Positions 49,543 to 59,962 of a stretch of DNA of 64,000 nucleotides are shown piece by piece. Source of the stretch: Candidatus Limnocylindrales bacterium (lineage in GTDB: Bacteria; Desulfobacterota; Binatia; UBA1149; CAITLU01); assembly GCA_035571835.1 (NCBI GenBank), contig DATNBU010000033.1, forward strand, positions 90,866 to 154,865, read 5' to 3'. Position 1 is the first letter of the stretch, and every line of letters begins with the position of its first letter. The position numbers and the translations under genes are program-made. Under the pieces are notes generated by a model. That model made no database searches, was not told the DNA's origin, and was given only the letters and a program-made list of their open reading frames with translations.

Positions 49543-49572
49543 GACGCTAATGGAAGGTCCGAGGGTAGTCAA
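49543..49572 (-). promoter_or_regulatory. Candidate rho promoter
   Basis: On the minus strand TTGACT (49572-49567), an 18-base spacer and TAGCGT (49548-49543). This would give a leader of about 230 bases before the rho start, in line with the autoregulated rho leaders of other bacteria. Confidence 0.35.
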
Positions 49573-49584
49573 CCAGCCTTTCCG

Positions 49585-49623
49585 CTCGGTCCTCCGTTAC
49601 CGGACAACGGTGCCTCGACCGAG
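49585..49623 (-). terminator. Two-level stem-loop after the rluD gene
   Basis: Outer arms CTCGGTC/GACCGAG and inner arms CCGTT/AACGG, starting 24 bases after the RluD-type gene stop. No T-run follows, so it is a weak or structural terminator. The rest of the 339-base gap before rho holds the candidate rho promoter and no gene. Confidence 0.45.
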
Positions 49624-49646
49624 CAGGTGAGGTGCCGGGCCGGCAC

Positions 49647-50600
49647 TCATCTTTTTCCGGCCTGCCCTGTCGGCGGCGCCTCGCGGCGCAGCCTTTCGAC
49701 GAGATCCGCGAGATCGCCCGCGACCGGCGCCCGGATCGTGAGGCGCTTGCCGCTGCCGGGAAGCGCAAGCTCGATCGCCGCGGCGTGCAGGGCCTGACGC
49801 GAGATGCCCGCTTTCGTCTTCCCTCCGTAAAGCCTGTCTCCGACGATCGGAAAACCCTTTGCGGAAAGGTGCACACGGATCTGGTGGGTCCGCCCGGTCA
49901 ACGGCCGCACTTCGACGAGCGTGAACGCACCGAGACGTTCGAGCGGACGATATTCCGAAATCGCCGCGCGCGCGGGCCGGCCGATCACGGACATGCGCTT
50001 GCGTTCGGTCGGATGGCGCCCGATCGGCAAGTCGATGCGTCCGCTATCCGCCACGGCGCCGTGCACGAGCGCGAGATAGGTCTTGCGGATCGAGCGTTCG
50101 CGAAACTGCCTGGAGAGCGCTTCGAGCGCGGCAACGTTCTTCGCGACGAGAATCACGCCGGACGTATCGCGGTCGAGGCGATGAACGATGCCGGCGCGCT
50201 CGGGCTGACCCGGCCAGGCAATCGAAGGATCGCGATACAGAAGCGCGTGCACGAGCGTACCGGAACGGTTTCCGGCCGCAGGATGCACGACCATTCCGGC
50301 CGGCTTGTTGATCGCCAGCATCTCTTCGTCTTCGTAGAGCACGTCCAGATCGATCGCCTCGCCGGTCACGGCGGTGGCCGATGGATCGTGCTCCGGGATT
50401 GATAGCTCGACGCTCTCGCCGCCGCGCAGCCGGTACGACGCGCGCACCGGACTTCCGTCCACGCGAAGTCGCTGGTCGTCGGCCGCAACCTTGATCTGCG
50501 AGCGGGTCGGCGCACCGCTCTGGCCGGCGAGCCACGCGTCGAGCCGCTCGCCGCCGGAATCCTCGGGAGCGGCGAACGTCATCACGCGAAAGCGCGTCAT
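49647..50600 (-). CDS. rluD: RluA/RluD family 23S rRNA pseudouridine synthase
   Basis: 317 residues. An S4-like N-terminal domain (GERLDAWLAGQSGAPTRSQI) and the catalytic motif GIVHRLDRDTSGVILVAK with the active Asp, then RPLTGRTHQIRVHLSAKGFP. RluD-type enzymes modify helix 69 of 23S rRNA; the exact site cannot be fixed between RluD, RluC and RluA types, but the length and S4 domain favour RluD. Its start overlaps the ribF stop as ATGA. Confidence 0.9.
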   Translation of the reverse strand: MTRFRVMTFAAPEDSGGERLDAWLAGQSGAPTRSQIKVAADDQRLRVDGSPVRASYRLRGGESVELSIPEHDPSATAVTGEAIDLDVLYEDEEMLAINKPAGMVVHPAAGNRSGTLVHALLYRDPSIAWPGQPERAGIVHRLDRDTSGVILVAKNVAALEALSRQFRERSIRKTYLALVHGAVADSGRIDLPIGRHPTERKRMSVIGRPARAAISEYRPLERLGAFTLVEVRPLTGRTHQIRVHLSAKGFPIVGDRLYGGKTKAGISRQALHAAAIELALPGSGKRLTIRAPVAGDLADLVERLRREAPPTGQAGKR

Positions 50601-51532
50601 GCGCGCTTTCGAGCTGCGAGTATGCTGCGGGCCCGCTCGACGTCGCTCGCGATCTGCTCGGTGAGCGCGGCGGGCGATTCGAAACGCTTCTGGTCGCGAA
50701 GCTTTTCGAGAAATTCGAGCGCGAGCGGCTTGCCGTAGAGATCGCCGAGCTCGGCAAAGATATGGGCTTCGATGGCTCTTTCGGTGCCGCCGAACGTCGG
50801 TGTGGTGCCGATCGACGTGACGCTGTCGACGCGGCTGCGGCCGAGGCGCGCGACGGTCACGAACACGCCGTCGCCGGGAACGAGAGCGGTTTCGGGCTTG
50901 AGATTGGCGGTGGCAAATCCAAGGCCGCGGCCGCGTCCGGCGCCGTGCTCGACGCGCCCTCGAACGAAGTGCGGTCGTCCGAGAAGACGACCCGCCGCCG
51001 CGACGTCGCCGGCCGTGACCAGCTCGCGGATCGCACTCGAGCGCGCAACCACGCCGTCAACCTGGACAGGAGGAACGACCTCGACCTCGAAATCGAGATC
51101 CTTGCCGGCGCGCGCTAGGGTCGCGACGTTTCCGCCCCGGTCGCGGCCGAAGTTGAGGTCGTCGCCAACGAGAATGAGCTGCGCGTCCAGGATCTCGACG
51201 AGGAAACGGCGGATGAACTCGTCGGCATCGATCGCCGCAAACCTGCGCGAGAAATGCTGGACGATCGTGAGGTCGGCGCCTTCGGCGGCAATCGCGCGCA
51301 GACGATCGGGCAGCGTCATGATCCCGAGCGGAGCAGCTTCGGGACGAACGACGGAAATAGGATGCGGCTCGAACGTGAGGACGACGGCGCTGGCACCGCG
51401 CCGGGACGCTTCGGAGCGAAGTCTTTCGAGAATGACCTGATGCCCGCGATGGACGCCGTCGAAGTTTCCGATCGTGACGACCGAGCGGCGCAGGAGCCCG
51501 CGGGCACGCTCGAGACTGCGGAGGACCTTCAT
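50597..51532 (-). CDS. ribF: Bifunctional riboflavin kinase/FAD synthetase
   Basis: 311 residues. SVVTIGNFDGVHRGHQVILE is the nucleotidyl-transfer (FAD synthetase) motif; LVGDDLNFGRDRGGNV continues it; the C-terminal kinase domain shows RGLGFATANLKPE and AHIFAELGDLYGK. It turns riboflavin into FMN and FAD. Encoded just after the cpoB gene and coupled to the RluD-type gene. Confidence 0.95.
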   Translation of the reverse strand: MKVLRSLERARGLLRRSVVTIGNFDGVHRGHQVILERLRSEASRRGASAVVLTFEPHPISVVRPEAAPLGIMTLPDRLRAIAAEGADLTIVQHFSRRFAAIDADEFIRRFLVEILDAQLILVGDDLNFGRDRGGNVATLARAGKDLDFEVEVVPPVQVDGVVARSSAIRELVTAGDVAAAGRLLGRPHFVRGRVEHGAGRGRGLGFATANLKPETALVPGDGVFVTVARLGRSRVDSVTSIGTTPTFGGTERAIEAHIFAELGDLYGKPLALEFLEKLRDQKRFESPAALTEQIASDVERARSILAARKRA

Positions 51533-51554
51533 CCTGAAGGGGTCGCCCGCGGCG

Positions 51555-52361
51555 CTATCCTCCGATCTCGGTGAGCATCCTGGAAGCCTTCGCGGCCTCG
51601 CCGGTGCCCGGATAGCGATTGATCACTTTCTGCAGGCTCAGCCGCGCATCGACGCGATCGCCGACGATGCGGAACGCTTCGGCCTGGCGAAGCAGCGCCG
51701 ACGGCGCACGGTCGCCGGATCCGTAGTTGATCGAGACCTGATTGAACTCGATGATCGCGCGGTGGTACTGCCCTTTGCGGAAGTACGCTTCGCCGATCCA
51801 GAACTGCGCATCGTCGGCATACGGCGACGAGCCGTTCTCATGCAGGAAGTTGCGGAACGACTGGATGGCTTCGTCCTGATCACCGCTGGCGAGCTGGCGG
51901 ATCGCCGAGTCGTACGTCGATCCGACGAGATCCTGCGGAACGGTGGCTTTCTCGGGCTCTGAAACAGGGCTCGGCGCAGGAGGTGCGGGCGGCGGCGGCA
52001 CCGATGCGATCTGGCCGGGATTCGCGTCCGAGCCCGGCGGAGCCGGAAGCTCCGGCTGTTCCGCTATCGGAGCCGTTGGCTTCTGCCAGTACGAATCATC
52101 CGCTCCGCCTGGTGAACCGCCCGGTCCGTAGACCGGCCGTCCCGCCGCAGCCGGCCGCCGGCCGTACTGAAGCTGGTCGATGGCAGCGCGAACGGATTCC
52201 TGCTCGCGTCGAATGTCTTCGATCGCCCGCCTTTGCTCGAGCACGAGGCCGCGCAGGTCGTCGTAGCGCCGGTCTGTGCGATCGCCCTGCAGGCTGCAGG
52301 CGGCGACCAGCGTCGCCACCGGCAGTGTGCAGAGCAGAGCAGGAAGGTTCGGACGGGACAT
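51555..52361 (-). CDS. cpoB: Tol-Pal coordinator CpoB/YbgF
   Basis: 268 residues. The signal sequence ends near CSLQ (lipobox-like AACS), then a short coiled coil (LVLEQRRAIEDIRREQESVR), a Pro-rich linker, and C-terminal TPR repeats (YDSAIRQLASGDQDEAIQSF, DAQFWIGEAYFRKGQYHRAI). CpoB links peptidoglycan synthesis to Tol-Pal. The lipobox is unusual, since most CpoB proteins are soluble. It closes the tol-pal operon. Confidence 0.9.
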   Translation of the reverse strand: MSRPNLPALLCTLPVATLVAACSLQGDRTDRRYDDLRGLVLEQRRAIEDIRREQESVRAAIDQLQYGRRPAAAGRPVYGPGGSPGGADDSYWQKPTAPIAEQPELPAPPGSDANPGQIASVPPPPAPPAPSPVSEPEKATVPQDLVGSTYDSAIRQLASGDQDEAIQSFRNFLHENGSSPYADDAQFWIGEAYFRKGQYHRAIIEFNQVSINYGSGDRAPSALLRQAEAFRIVGDRVDARLSLQKVINRYPGTGEAAKASRMLTEIGG

Positions 52362-52374
52362 CGGCGGTCGAATC

Positions 52375-52923
52375 CTATTCGGTCAGGTCCACGATGTGGC
52401 CGCGACGGTTGCGGCCCCAGCAGGCCTCGCTCGCATCGTGGCATACCGGCAACTCTTCGCCATAGCTGACGGTCGACAGTCGCGACGATTTGATCCCGAG
52501 TGCGACGAGGGCATCGCGGATCGACTTCGCACGACGGGCTCCGAGCGCAAGGTTGTACTCGGCCGTGCCGCGATCGTCGCAATGGCCTTCGATCTCGACC
52601 TTGCCGCTCTCGCTGCGCAGCAGATCCGCGTTGGCGCGAGTGGCCTGGGTGCCGGCGCCGTCGAGGTCGGCGGAGTCGTAAGCAAAGTAAACGTCTTCAA
52701 AACGTCCACCCGTACCCGCCTGGCCTGTCTTGTTGAACTGGCTGAGGCTCCCCGAGCCGCCGCCGCCGAGACTTTCATCGGTGAGGTCGGAGGTGCTGTC
52801 TTCGGATTTCTTTGACGAGCATCCACTCGCCATTCCGAGCACTCCGATCGCAAGGCCTGCCCCCACCACCACGCTCAGCACGCTGAGCTTCCGCATCCAC
52901 ACACGTCCAAGACCCATGCTCAT
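52375..52923 (-). CDS. pal: Peptidoglycan-associated lipoprotein Pal
   Basis: 182 residues from ATG 52923 (ATG 52917 is also possible; AGGAGAGG precedes both). A lipobox GMASGC anchors it to the outer membrane. The OmpA-like domain shows VYFAYDSADLDG, GHCDDRGTAEYNLALGARRA and SYGEELPVCHDASEACWGRN with the peptidoglycan-binding Asp and Arg positions. A Gly/Ser linker follows the lipidation site. Partner of TolB and TolA. Confidence 0.94.
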   Translation of the reverse strand: MSMGLGRVWMRKLSVLSVVVGAGLAIGVLGMASGCSSKKSEDSTSDLTDESLGGGGSGSLSQFNKTGQAGTGGRFEDVYFAYDSADLDGAGTQATRANADLLRSESGKVEIEGHCDDRGTAEYNLALGARRAKSIRDALVALGIKSSRLSTVSYGEELPVCHDASEACWGRNRRGHIVDLTE

Positions 52924-52994
52924 CCTCTCCTGCGTCCCCGTGGACGCTCTGTAAATTGTATTTCCGAACGGGGCGCTGGAAGGCTTTTTGCGCC

Positions 52995-54320
52995 CTAATC
53001 CAATCGTTTCGACCAACTTGGGGAACTATCATCCCCACTACCGGCGGTCAATTGTCGCTCCCATCGGCCTGTGATGTCGACGAGGAACAATTTGCGGTCC
53101 GTGCCCTGTTCACGAGAGAAAACGATGAAGCGCGAGTCGGGCGACCAGGTCGGATCTTCGTTCGAGCCGCTGAACGTGAGTTGACGCGGCTCACCTCCGG
53201 ACGCGGGAACCACGAAGATGTGAAAGTCGCGGCCGACTCGCCCGGCGTAAGCAATCATCCGACCGTTCGGCGACCACACCGGCGCGCAATTGTAGCTGCC
53301 CGACATGGTGATCCGCCTCGCCTCCTTCGACCCCGGATCCATCGTGTACACCTGAGGAGTGCCGCCGCGCGATGAGCAGAACGCGAGCTGGGATCCGTCG
53401 GGCGACCACGACGGATCGACGTCGATCCCCCAGTGGTCGGTGAGCCGTTCCTGGTTCTGGGTGGCGAAGTTCAGCAGGTAAATGTCGGTGTTGCCGCCCT
53501 CCTCGCGTGCCAGCGCCATGGCGCTGCCATCGGGCTTCCATGCGCCTCCGACGTTGAGACCCATCTTCGTGGCCAGCTTGGATTCCACCCTGGAGCCGAG
53601 CGCGACGCTGTAGAGAGAGGGCGCCCCGCCCTTGAAGCTCGTGAACACGATCGACGACGAGTCGTTCGACCACGACGGTGCCATCGTCACGGTGCGGTGG
53701 TTGGTGATCTTCGTGATCGCGCCGTCGAAGGTGAACGTGTTGATCTCCTTCGCGTAGCCGCCGCGGTTGGAGACGAACGCAATGCGCGAATCGAACGGAC
53801 CTTCGATGCCCGTCGTAAAAGCGAGGATCGCGTCGGCGCTGCGGTGGGCCATGCGGGCGACTTCCGACGGCGGGCCGTGAAAGCGGCGGCCGCCGAGCAT
53901 CGCGTGGCCGGGCACGTCGAAGAACGCGACCTCGACCATGAGATCCGAGCCGGTTCGCTCGTAACGCCCGAACAGCAGCCCGCGCGCTCCGATCGTCTGC
54001 CAGTTCAGGAAGTTGACGCTGTCGGCGGAAAGCTGACCGGGCGGCACGCTGTCGATGTAGGACGCCGGGTCGATGATGCGGAACATGCCGGAGATCTCGA
54101 GGTCGCCGGCAAGGACCCTGGCAAATTCGGACTCGAGCTTTCCATCGGGCGAGCCGAGCGGTGCCAGAGGCGCAAGCGCGATCGGCACGCGCATCATTCC
54201 GGGGCTGGTGATCTCGGCCCGCAGCGGCGCCGCACCGGCTCGCGCGACCGGCATGCCCGCGAGAACAACCACTGCAGCCACAAAAAAGAATCGAATCTGT
54301 CGGAGCTTTGTGAACACCAC
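52995..54320 (-). CDS. tolB: Tol-Pal system beta-propeller protein TolB
   Basis: 441 residues from GTG 54320, which has GAGAGG five bases upstream and begins a normal signal peptide (FTKLRQIRFFFVAAVVVLAG). GTG 54377, overlapping the tolA stop, is an alternative that would lengthen the leader. After an N-terminal domain come repeated propeller blades with WSPDGSQLAF, WSPNGRMIAY and WSPDSRFIVF. A periplasmic protein that binds Pal. Confidence 0.93.
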   Translation of the reverse strand: MVFTKLRQIRFFFVAAVVVLAGMPVARAGAAPLRAEITSPGMMRVPIALAPLAPLGSPDGKLESEFARVLAGDLEISGMFRIIDPASYIDSVPPGQLSADSVNFLNWQTIGARGLLFGRYERTGSDLMVEVAFFDVPGHAMLGGRRFHGPPSEVARMAHRSADAILAFTTGIEGPFDSRIAFVSNRGGYAKEINTFTFDGAITKITNHRTVTMAPSWSNDSSSIVFTSFKGGAPSLYSVALGSRVESKLATKMGLNVGGAWKPDGSAMALAREEGGNTDIYLLNFATQNQERLTDHWGIDVDPSWSPDGSQLAFCSSRGGTPQVYTMDPGSKEARRITMSGSYNCAPVWSPNGRMIAYAGRVGRDFHIFVVPASGGEPRQLTFSGSNEDPTWSPDSRFIVFSREQGTDRKLFLVDITGRWERQLTAGSGDDSSPSWSKRLD

Positions 54321-54373
54321 CTCTACCTCTCCCCAGGAGTTCCACCGCGCTTCGCGAGGCAAGCGTACGGTGA

Positions 54374-55564
54374 TCACGGCTGCATCAGATCGCCTGCCCG
54401 GAAAACCAGCTCGATGTCCTCGAAATCGGCACGGACGCTGGCGGGAGGCGGCGTAAGACTTCCGGTCGCGCGCACCGCATTGAGCGCGGACTCATCGTAC
54501 TGCGAGCTGCGCGAACGCTCGGTAATCTGCGCGTCCGCGATGCTGCCGTCGGCGAGTATACTGAATCGAACCGTGGCCGCCAAAGTTGCGTCCTGTTCTC
54601 CGGCCCACACCCATTGCGCCTTGATGCTCTCGTACATGTACGCGAAGTACGCATAGAACTCCGGACTGCGATTGCCGGCGCCGCCGCCACCGCCGTTCGG
54701 GTCGCCGGACTGTCCGCCTTCGGTTACGCGTCCGGCGCCGGGCGCACCCGCACCGGGCCCTGGAGCAACCGATGCCGGATGCTCGGGCTCAGGTCTGGTT
54801 GTCGCCGGCTTCGTTTCGATCGGCTTCGTCTCGACAGGCTTCGGCTCCGCGTGTTTCGGCGTCTCCACTTTCGGAGGTTCGACTTTCTTTGGAGGCGTCG
54901 GCGGCTCGACCTTCTTCGGAGGCTCGACCTTCTTCGGCGGCTCCACTTTTTTCGGAGGCTCCGGCTTCGGAGGCTCGACCTTCTTGGGAGGCTCCGGTTT
55001 CGGCGGCTCGGCCTTTTTCGGAGGCTCCGGTTTCGGCTCCGGAAGCGCGTCGGGTTTCGGTTTCGGCGGCTCGACTTTCGGCTCCGGAGGTTTCGGCGGC
55101 TCCACCTTGGGCTCGGGCTTGGGCTCGGGAGGTTTGGGCGGCTCCGCTTTCGGCTCGGCAGGCTTCGGCGTTTCCGGTGTCTTCGGCGGCGTCGGCTGCG
55201 GAGGCTCCGGCTTCGCGGCTTCGGGTGTGGGCTGCGGCTTGCGACCGGACGGCGTAGCGAGCGGTCCGACCTTGAAAACCTTGGAGTCGCCGCGCGGCGA
55301 GACCAGATCGACCACGGGCCCCTCCGGCGCTTCGAAGATGGTGGGAGCGGGGGCGTACAGCGCGAACAGGACCGCGCCGATCACAACCAGCACGTGCAGG
55401 GCGAACGACCACCACAGCGCGGACGCCAGGCGAGGATCCATCCGTCCGGGTCGCGAGGGCCGATGTCTTCCCGACCGCGCGGGCGGATATCGTCCCTCGG
55501 CGCCGGCCGGGTGCTGGCCCGCCGCGCCGGCCGGCAGCGGCCGCTCGCGAGCGGTCGCGACCAT
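54374..55564 (-). CDS. tolA: TolA/TonB-type energy transducer with Pro-Lys repeats
   Basis: 396 residues. A 40-residue cytoplasmic part, one membrane helix (ALWWSFALHVLVVIGAVLFA), about 180 residues of PEPPKP and KKVEPPK repeats spanning the periplasm, then a C-terminal TonB/TolA-like domain (VRFSILADGSIADAQITERS, SALNAVRATGSLTPPP). Its place between tolR and tolB makes it the TolA of this system, although the C-terminus is of TonB type. Start overlaps the tolR stop by one base. Confidence 0.88.
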   Translation of the reverse strand: MVATARERPLPAGAAGQHPAGAEGRYPPARSGRHRPSRPGRMDPRLASALWWSFALHVLVVIGAVLFALYAPAPTIFEAPEGPVVDLVSPRGDSKVFKVGPLATPSGRKPQPTPEAAKPEPPQPTPPKTPETPKPAEPKAEPPKPPEPKPEPKVEPPKPPEPKVEPPKPKPDALPEPKPEPPKKAEPPKPEPPKKVEPPKPEPPKKVEPPKKVEPPKKVEPPTPPKKVEPPKVETPKHAEPKPVETKPIETKPATTRPEPEHPASVAPGPGAGAPGAGRVTEGGQSGDPNGGGGGAGNRSPEFYAYFAYMYESIKAQWVWAGEQDATLAATVRFSILADGSIADAQITERSRSSQYDESALNAVRATGSLTPPPASVRADFEDIELVFRAGDLMQP

Positions 55565-55974
55565 CAGCGTGCCCCGGGCTCGGTGATCAGGCCGAGCTTG
55601 TCGACGCCCGCTCCTTTCAATGCGGAGATGACCTGCACGATCTTCCCGTAATCGGCGCCCTTGTCACCGCGCACGTAGACGACCTGATGTGCTTTCTCCT
55701 TCACGATCGCCGAGACGGTGGTCGTAAGTCTGGCAGGGTCCATCTGCGTGTCGTTGAGCCAGGTCTTGCCGTCCGCCGTGACCGAGACGACCAGGGCGAC
55801 GTCGTCGCCCTCGAGCTGCGTGCCGCCAGCCTGGGGAAGCTGCACATCCACGCCCTGCTGGATGATCGGGGCGGTGACCATGAAGATCACCAGCAGCACC
55901 AGCATCACGTCGACGAGCGGCGTGACGTTGATGTTCGCTACCGTCCCGCCTTCGTAATCGTCGCCGCCACCCAT
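55564..55974 (-). CDS. tolR: Biopolymer transport protein TolR/ExbD
   Basis: 136 residues. One membrane helix with the proton-path Asp (INVTPLVDVMLVLLVIFMV), then QQGVDVQLPQAGGTQLEGDD and VVYVRGDKGADYGKIVQVIS in the periplasmic domain. Works with TolQ to harness the proton motive force. 12 bases after tolQ. Confidence 0.94.
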   Translation of the reverse strand: MGGGDDYEGGTVANINVTPLVDVMLVLLVIFMVTAPIIQQGVDVQLPQAGGTQLEGDDVALVVSVTADGKTWLNDTQMDPARLTTTVSAIVKEKAHQVVYVRGDKGADYGKIVQVISALKGAGVDKLGLITEPGAR

Positions 55975-55986
55975 CGTCGCGTCACG

Positions 55987-56682
55987 TCAGTTGAGGAAGT
56001 GGCGTTCGGCAATATTGAGGAATTCGGAAATGAAGCTGTCCATCTCACCTGCAATCAGGCGCGCCGCCCGGGCGTAATGGTTGTACGCGACGAGCGCCGG
56101 GATCGCGGCCGCCAGGCCGGCTGCCGTCGCGATCAGGGCTTCGGAGATGCCGGGCGCCACGGCCTGGATGCTCGATGGACCACCGGCGCTGAGGCCCCGG
56201 AACGAATTCATGATTCCCCAGACCGTCCCGAAAAGCCCGATGAACGGCGCCGTGCTCGAGGTCGTCGCCAGAAACGTCAGGAGCTTCTCGAGCTCGATGC
56301 GTTCGCGCGAAGCTGCGCGCCGCATCGCGCGTTCGACGTTCGCAATGCCGGCGAGCTCGGTGCTGAATCCTTCTTCGGCGGCGGCCTTTTTCTTGGTTCG
56401 AAGCCGCAGCAGCTCCTCGTAACCGGCCGTAAACACGGCGGCGAGAGGGTTGGGCCCGAGCTGGGCGCAGGCCCGCGAAACCTCGGCCAGGTTGCGCGTT
56501 TCCCAGAAGAGCTTCTGGAACTCTTCCGCACCGCGACGAGCCGCACGAAGCTGCCGCGCCTTGAAAATGACGATTCCCCAGCTCGCGACCGAGGCCGCGA
56601 TCAGGGTGTAAAGGACCGCGAGCACGACCGGACCGGAGCCGGTCAGCATGCTGACGAAAGAATGTTCAGGTTGAGGAGTCAC
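55987..56682 (-). CDS. tolQ: Tol-Pal system proton channel TolQ
   Basis: 231 residues from GTG 56682. Three membrane helices; the conserved region reads TSSTAPFIGLFGTVWGIMNS and later ISEALIATAAGLAAAIPALV with the pore Thr residues. It forms the stator with TolR. First gene of tolQRAB-pal-cpoB, transcribed from the promoter at 56721-56749. Confidence 0.95.
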   Translation of the reverse strand: MTPQPEHSFVSMLTGSGPVVLAVLYTLIAASVASWGIVIFKARQLRAARRGAEEFQKLFWETRNLAEVSRACAQLGPNPLAAVFTAGYEELLRLRTKKKAAAEEGFSTELAGIANVERAMRRAASRERIELEKLLTFLATTSSTAPFIGLFGTVWGIMNSFRGLSAGGPSSIQAVAPGISEALIATAAGLAAAIPALVAYNHYARAARLIAGEMDSFISEFLNIAERHFLN

Positions 56683-56720
56683 TGATCAGGCCACCGCACG
56701 ACCGCACCACATCCTCGCGG

Positions 56721-56749
56721 AAGGTATTCTCGCTGGGAGAGGCTGTCAA
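56721..56749 (-). promoter_or_regulatory. Sigma70-type promoter of the tol-pal operon
   Basis: On the minus strand a consensus TTGACA (56749-56744), a 17-base spacer and TACCTT (56726-56721). Start near 56713, about 30 bases before tolQ. The rest of the 310-base tolQ-gapA gap shows only a weak TTGACT at 56905 without a -10 for gapA. Confidence 0.6.
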
Positions 56750-56959
56750 TTTTGTGGAGTGCGGGCGCGTCGATGCGCTCGCGTCGCCAGCGGCGCCATT
56801 GCGGTGAGATTGTGCGCATTCTGCGAACCCGCGCGCGCATGCGATCGCGTCGAAGTTGCGGCGCGCACAGCGTTTGCGACTTCGCATTCCACCCGCCGGG
56901 TACCTTGACTTCGCGCCGGACCCGTGGAAAACGCGGCGGGCTTTCCCTTGAAAAATTAG

Positions 56960-57997
<1,038 letters not shown>

Positions 57998-58010
57998 GCC
58001 CTTCCTCGCC

Positions 58011-59198
58011 GTGAAGAGCATCGAGCAGCTGCCGATCGATGGACGCCGTGTGTTCATCCGTGTCGACTTCAACGCCCCGGTCAAGAACGGGCGCCTCACG
58101 GACGCGACGCGGATCCGCGCGCCGCTGAAGACCATACAGTACGCGCGCTCGCGCGGAGCGAAGGTCATCCTGGCATCGCACCGCGGGCGGCCGGGCGGAA
58201 AGTTCACGCCCGAGCTGTCGCTGGCTCCGATCGCCGAACAGCTTTCCGAAGAGCTCGGCTTTGCGGTGGCGATGCTGCCGGACTCGATCGGCCCCGATGT
58301 CGAAAAACACATCGCGGCCATGAAGCCCGGCGAGGTGGTGCTGCTCGAGAACCTGCGCTTTCACAAGGGCGAGGAGAAGAACGACGAAACCTTCTCGCGC
58401 GCGCTGGCGGCGCTTTGCGACGTGTACGTCAACGACGCATTCGGCACCGCGCATCGCGCCCACGCATCGACCGCCGGCATGGCGCGCTTCGTCGCGGACA
58501 AGGGAGCCGGGTACCTCCTGCTCCAGGAGGTCAAGGCGCTCAGCAGCCTTCTTCACGATCCTCCGAAGCCGTTCGTCGCGATCGTCGGCGGCGCCAAAGT
58601 GGGCGACAAGATCGAGCTGATGAGCAATCTGCTCGGACGCATCGACGCGCTCATCATCGGCGGCGCGATGGCCTACACGTTCCTTCACGCGAGCGGCGTC
58701 AGTGTCGGCGCCTCGCTCGTCGACGACGATCACGTCGACGTGGCGAGGAAGCTGCTCGCCGACGCAAAGGCTCAGGGCGTGCGCATCGCGCTACCTGTCG
58801 ACCATGTGGTCGCGCGCGACTTCGATGAGAACGCGCCCGTCTCGACGACTGCGGACGAGACCATCCCCGAAGGCATGATGGGCCTCGACATCGGCCCGCG
58901 CTCCCGGGAAATTTTCCGCGGAATCATCGCGGGCGCGAAGACGATCTTCTGGAACGGTCCGATGGGAGTCTTCGAGTGGGACTCGTGCTCGGCCGGCACG
59001 ATGGCTGTCGCCAACGCGGTCGCGGACTCCGACGCGCACAGCGTGATCGGCGGCGGCGATTCGGTCGCCGCGCTCGCCAAGTCCGGACGCTCGCACGAAG
59101 TCACGCATGTCTCGACGGGCGGCGGCGCATCGCTCGAGTTTCTCGAAGGCGACACGCTGCCGGGCATCGCGGCGCTCGCGGACGGAGCATGCTCGTGA
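58011..59198 (+). CDS. pgk: Phosphoglycerate kinase
   Basis: 395 residues from GTG 58011. FIRVDFNAPVKNGRLTDATR, VILASHRGRPGG, FVAIVGGAKVGDKIELM and VIGGGDSVAALAKSGRSHEV are canonical. It makes ATP from 1,3-bisphosphoglycerate. It follows gapA by 13 bases and overlaps tpiA as GTGA. Confidence 0.97.
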   Translation: MKSIEQLPIDGRRVFIRVDFNAPVKNGRLTDATRIRAPLKTIQYARSRGAKVILASHRGRPGGKFTPELSLAPIAEQLSEELGFAVAMLPDSIGPDVEKHIAAMKPGEVVLLENLRFHKGEEKNDETFSRALAALCDVYVNDAFGTAHRAHASTAGMARFVADKGAGYLLLQEVKALSSLLHDPPKPFVAIVGGAKVGDKIELMSNLLGRIDALIIGGAMAYTFLHASGVSVGASLVDDDHVDVARKLLADAKAQGVRIALPVDHVVARDFDENAPVSTTADETIPEGMMGLDIGPRSREIFRGIIAGAKTIFWNGPMGVFEWDSCSAGTMAVANAVADSDAHSVIGGGDSVAALAKSGRSHEVTHVSTGGGASLEFLEGDTLPGIAALADGACS

Positions 59199-59962
59199 GA
59201 ACTCCGCTGCTGGCCGGCAACTGGAAGCTGCAGCCCGCGACTCGCGATGACGCGCGCCGGCTCGCAAAGGCCGTCGCCGATGGCTGCCGCGATCTGTCCG
59301 GTCGCGAGGTCATGCTCGCTCCGCCGTTTACCGCATTGTGTGACGTCGTCGATTCGGTCGCCGGTTCGCCGGTCGGCGTCGGCGCGCAGGACCTTTACTG
59401 GGAGAAGTCCGGCGCATTCACCGGCGAGATCTCAGGCCCCATGCTGGCCGACACGGGATGCCGCTACGCGATCGTCGGTCACTCCGAGCGCCGGCAGTTC
59501 TTCGGCGAGACCGACTACACCGTCGCCAAGAAGGCCGCTGCCGCGTTCGTGGCCGGCCTGATTCCCGTCGTTTGCGTCGGCGAGACGTTGGCCCAGCGTG
59601 ACGCCGGCGAAACGATGACGGTTGTTGAAACCCAGGTGCGTCACGGTCTGGTCGAGCTTTCCGCCGACGCGCTCCAGATCCTCGTGATCGCGTACGAGCC
59701 GGTCTGGGCGATCGGCACCGGCCGCACGGCAACGCCCGAGCAGGCCGAGGAAGTCCACGCGCGGATCCGGCGCGTCCTGCGTGAAGCGTCGCCCGACGGC
59801 ATCGCCGACAAAGTCCGCATCCTTTACGGCGGCAGCGTCAAACCCGGCAACATCGACGAGATCATGGCCTGCCCCAACGTCGACGGCGCGCTCGTCGGCG
59901 GAGCCAGCCTTGTCGCCGAAGATTTTCTTCGCATCGTTCATTTTGAGGAGTCGAGCCTGTGA
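59195..59962 (+). CDS. tpiA: Triosephosphate isomerase
   Basis: 255 residues from GTG 59195, which overlaps the pgk stop as GTGA and has GGAG seven bases before; ATG 59189 would be too near that site. RTPLLAGNWKLQ, CRYAIVGHSERRQFFGET (His), IAYEPVWAIGTGRTATPEQA (Glu) and ILYGGSVKPGNI are diagnostic. It interconverts the triose phosphates and overlaps secG as GTGA. Confidence 0.97.
   Translation: MRTPLLAGNWKLQPATRDDARRLAKAVADGCRDLSGREVMLAPPFTALCDVVDSVAGSPVGVGAQDLYWEKSGAFTGEISGPMLADTGCRYAIVGHSERRQFFGETDYTVAKKAAAAFVAGLIPVVCVGETLAQRDAGETMTVVETQVRHGLVELSADALQILVIAYEPVWAIGTGRTATPEQAEEVHARIRRVLREASPDGIADKVRILYGGSVKPGNIDEIMACPNVDGALVGGASLVAEDFLRIVHFEESSL

Noticed and set aside
54800..55200. Short periodic DNA repeats resembling a repeat array
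   Set aside because: The periodicity comes from codons for PEPPKP and KKVEPPK in the TolA-like protein; no spacers as in a CRISPR array.
54672..55586. Gly/Ser-rich plus-strand frame of 304 residues
   Set aside because: Antisense shadow of the Pro-Lys repeats of the TolA-like gene.
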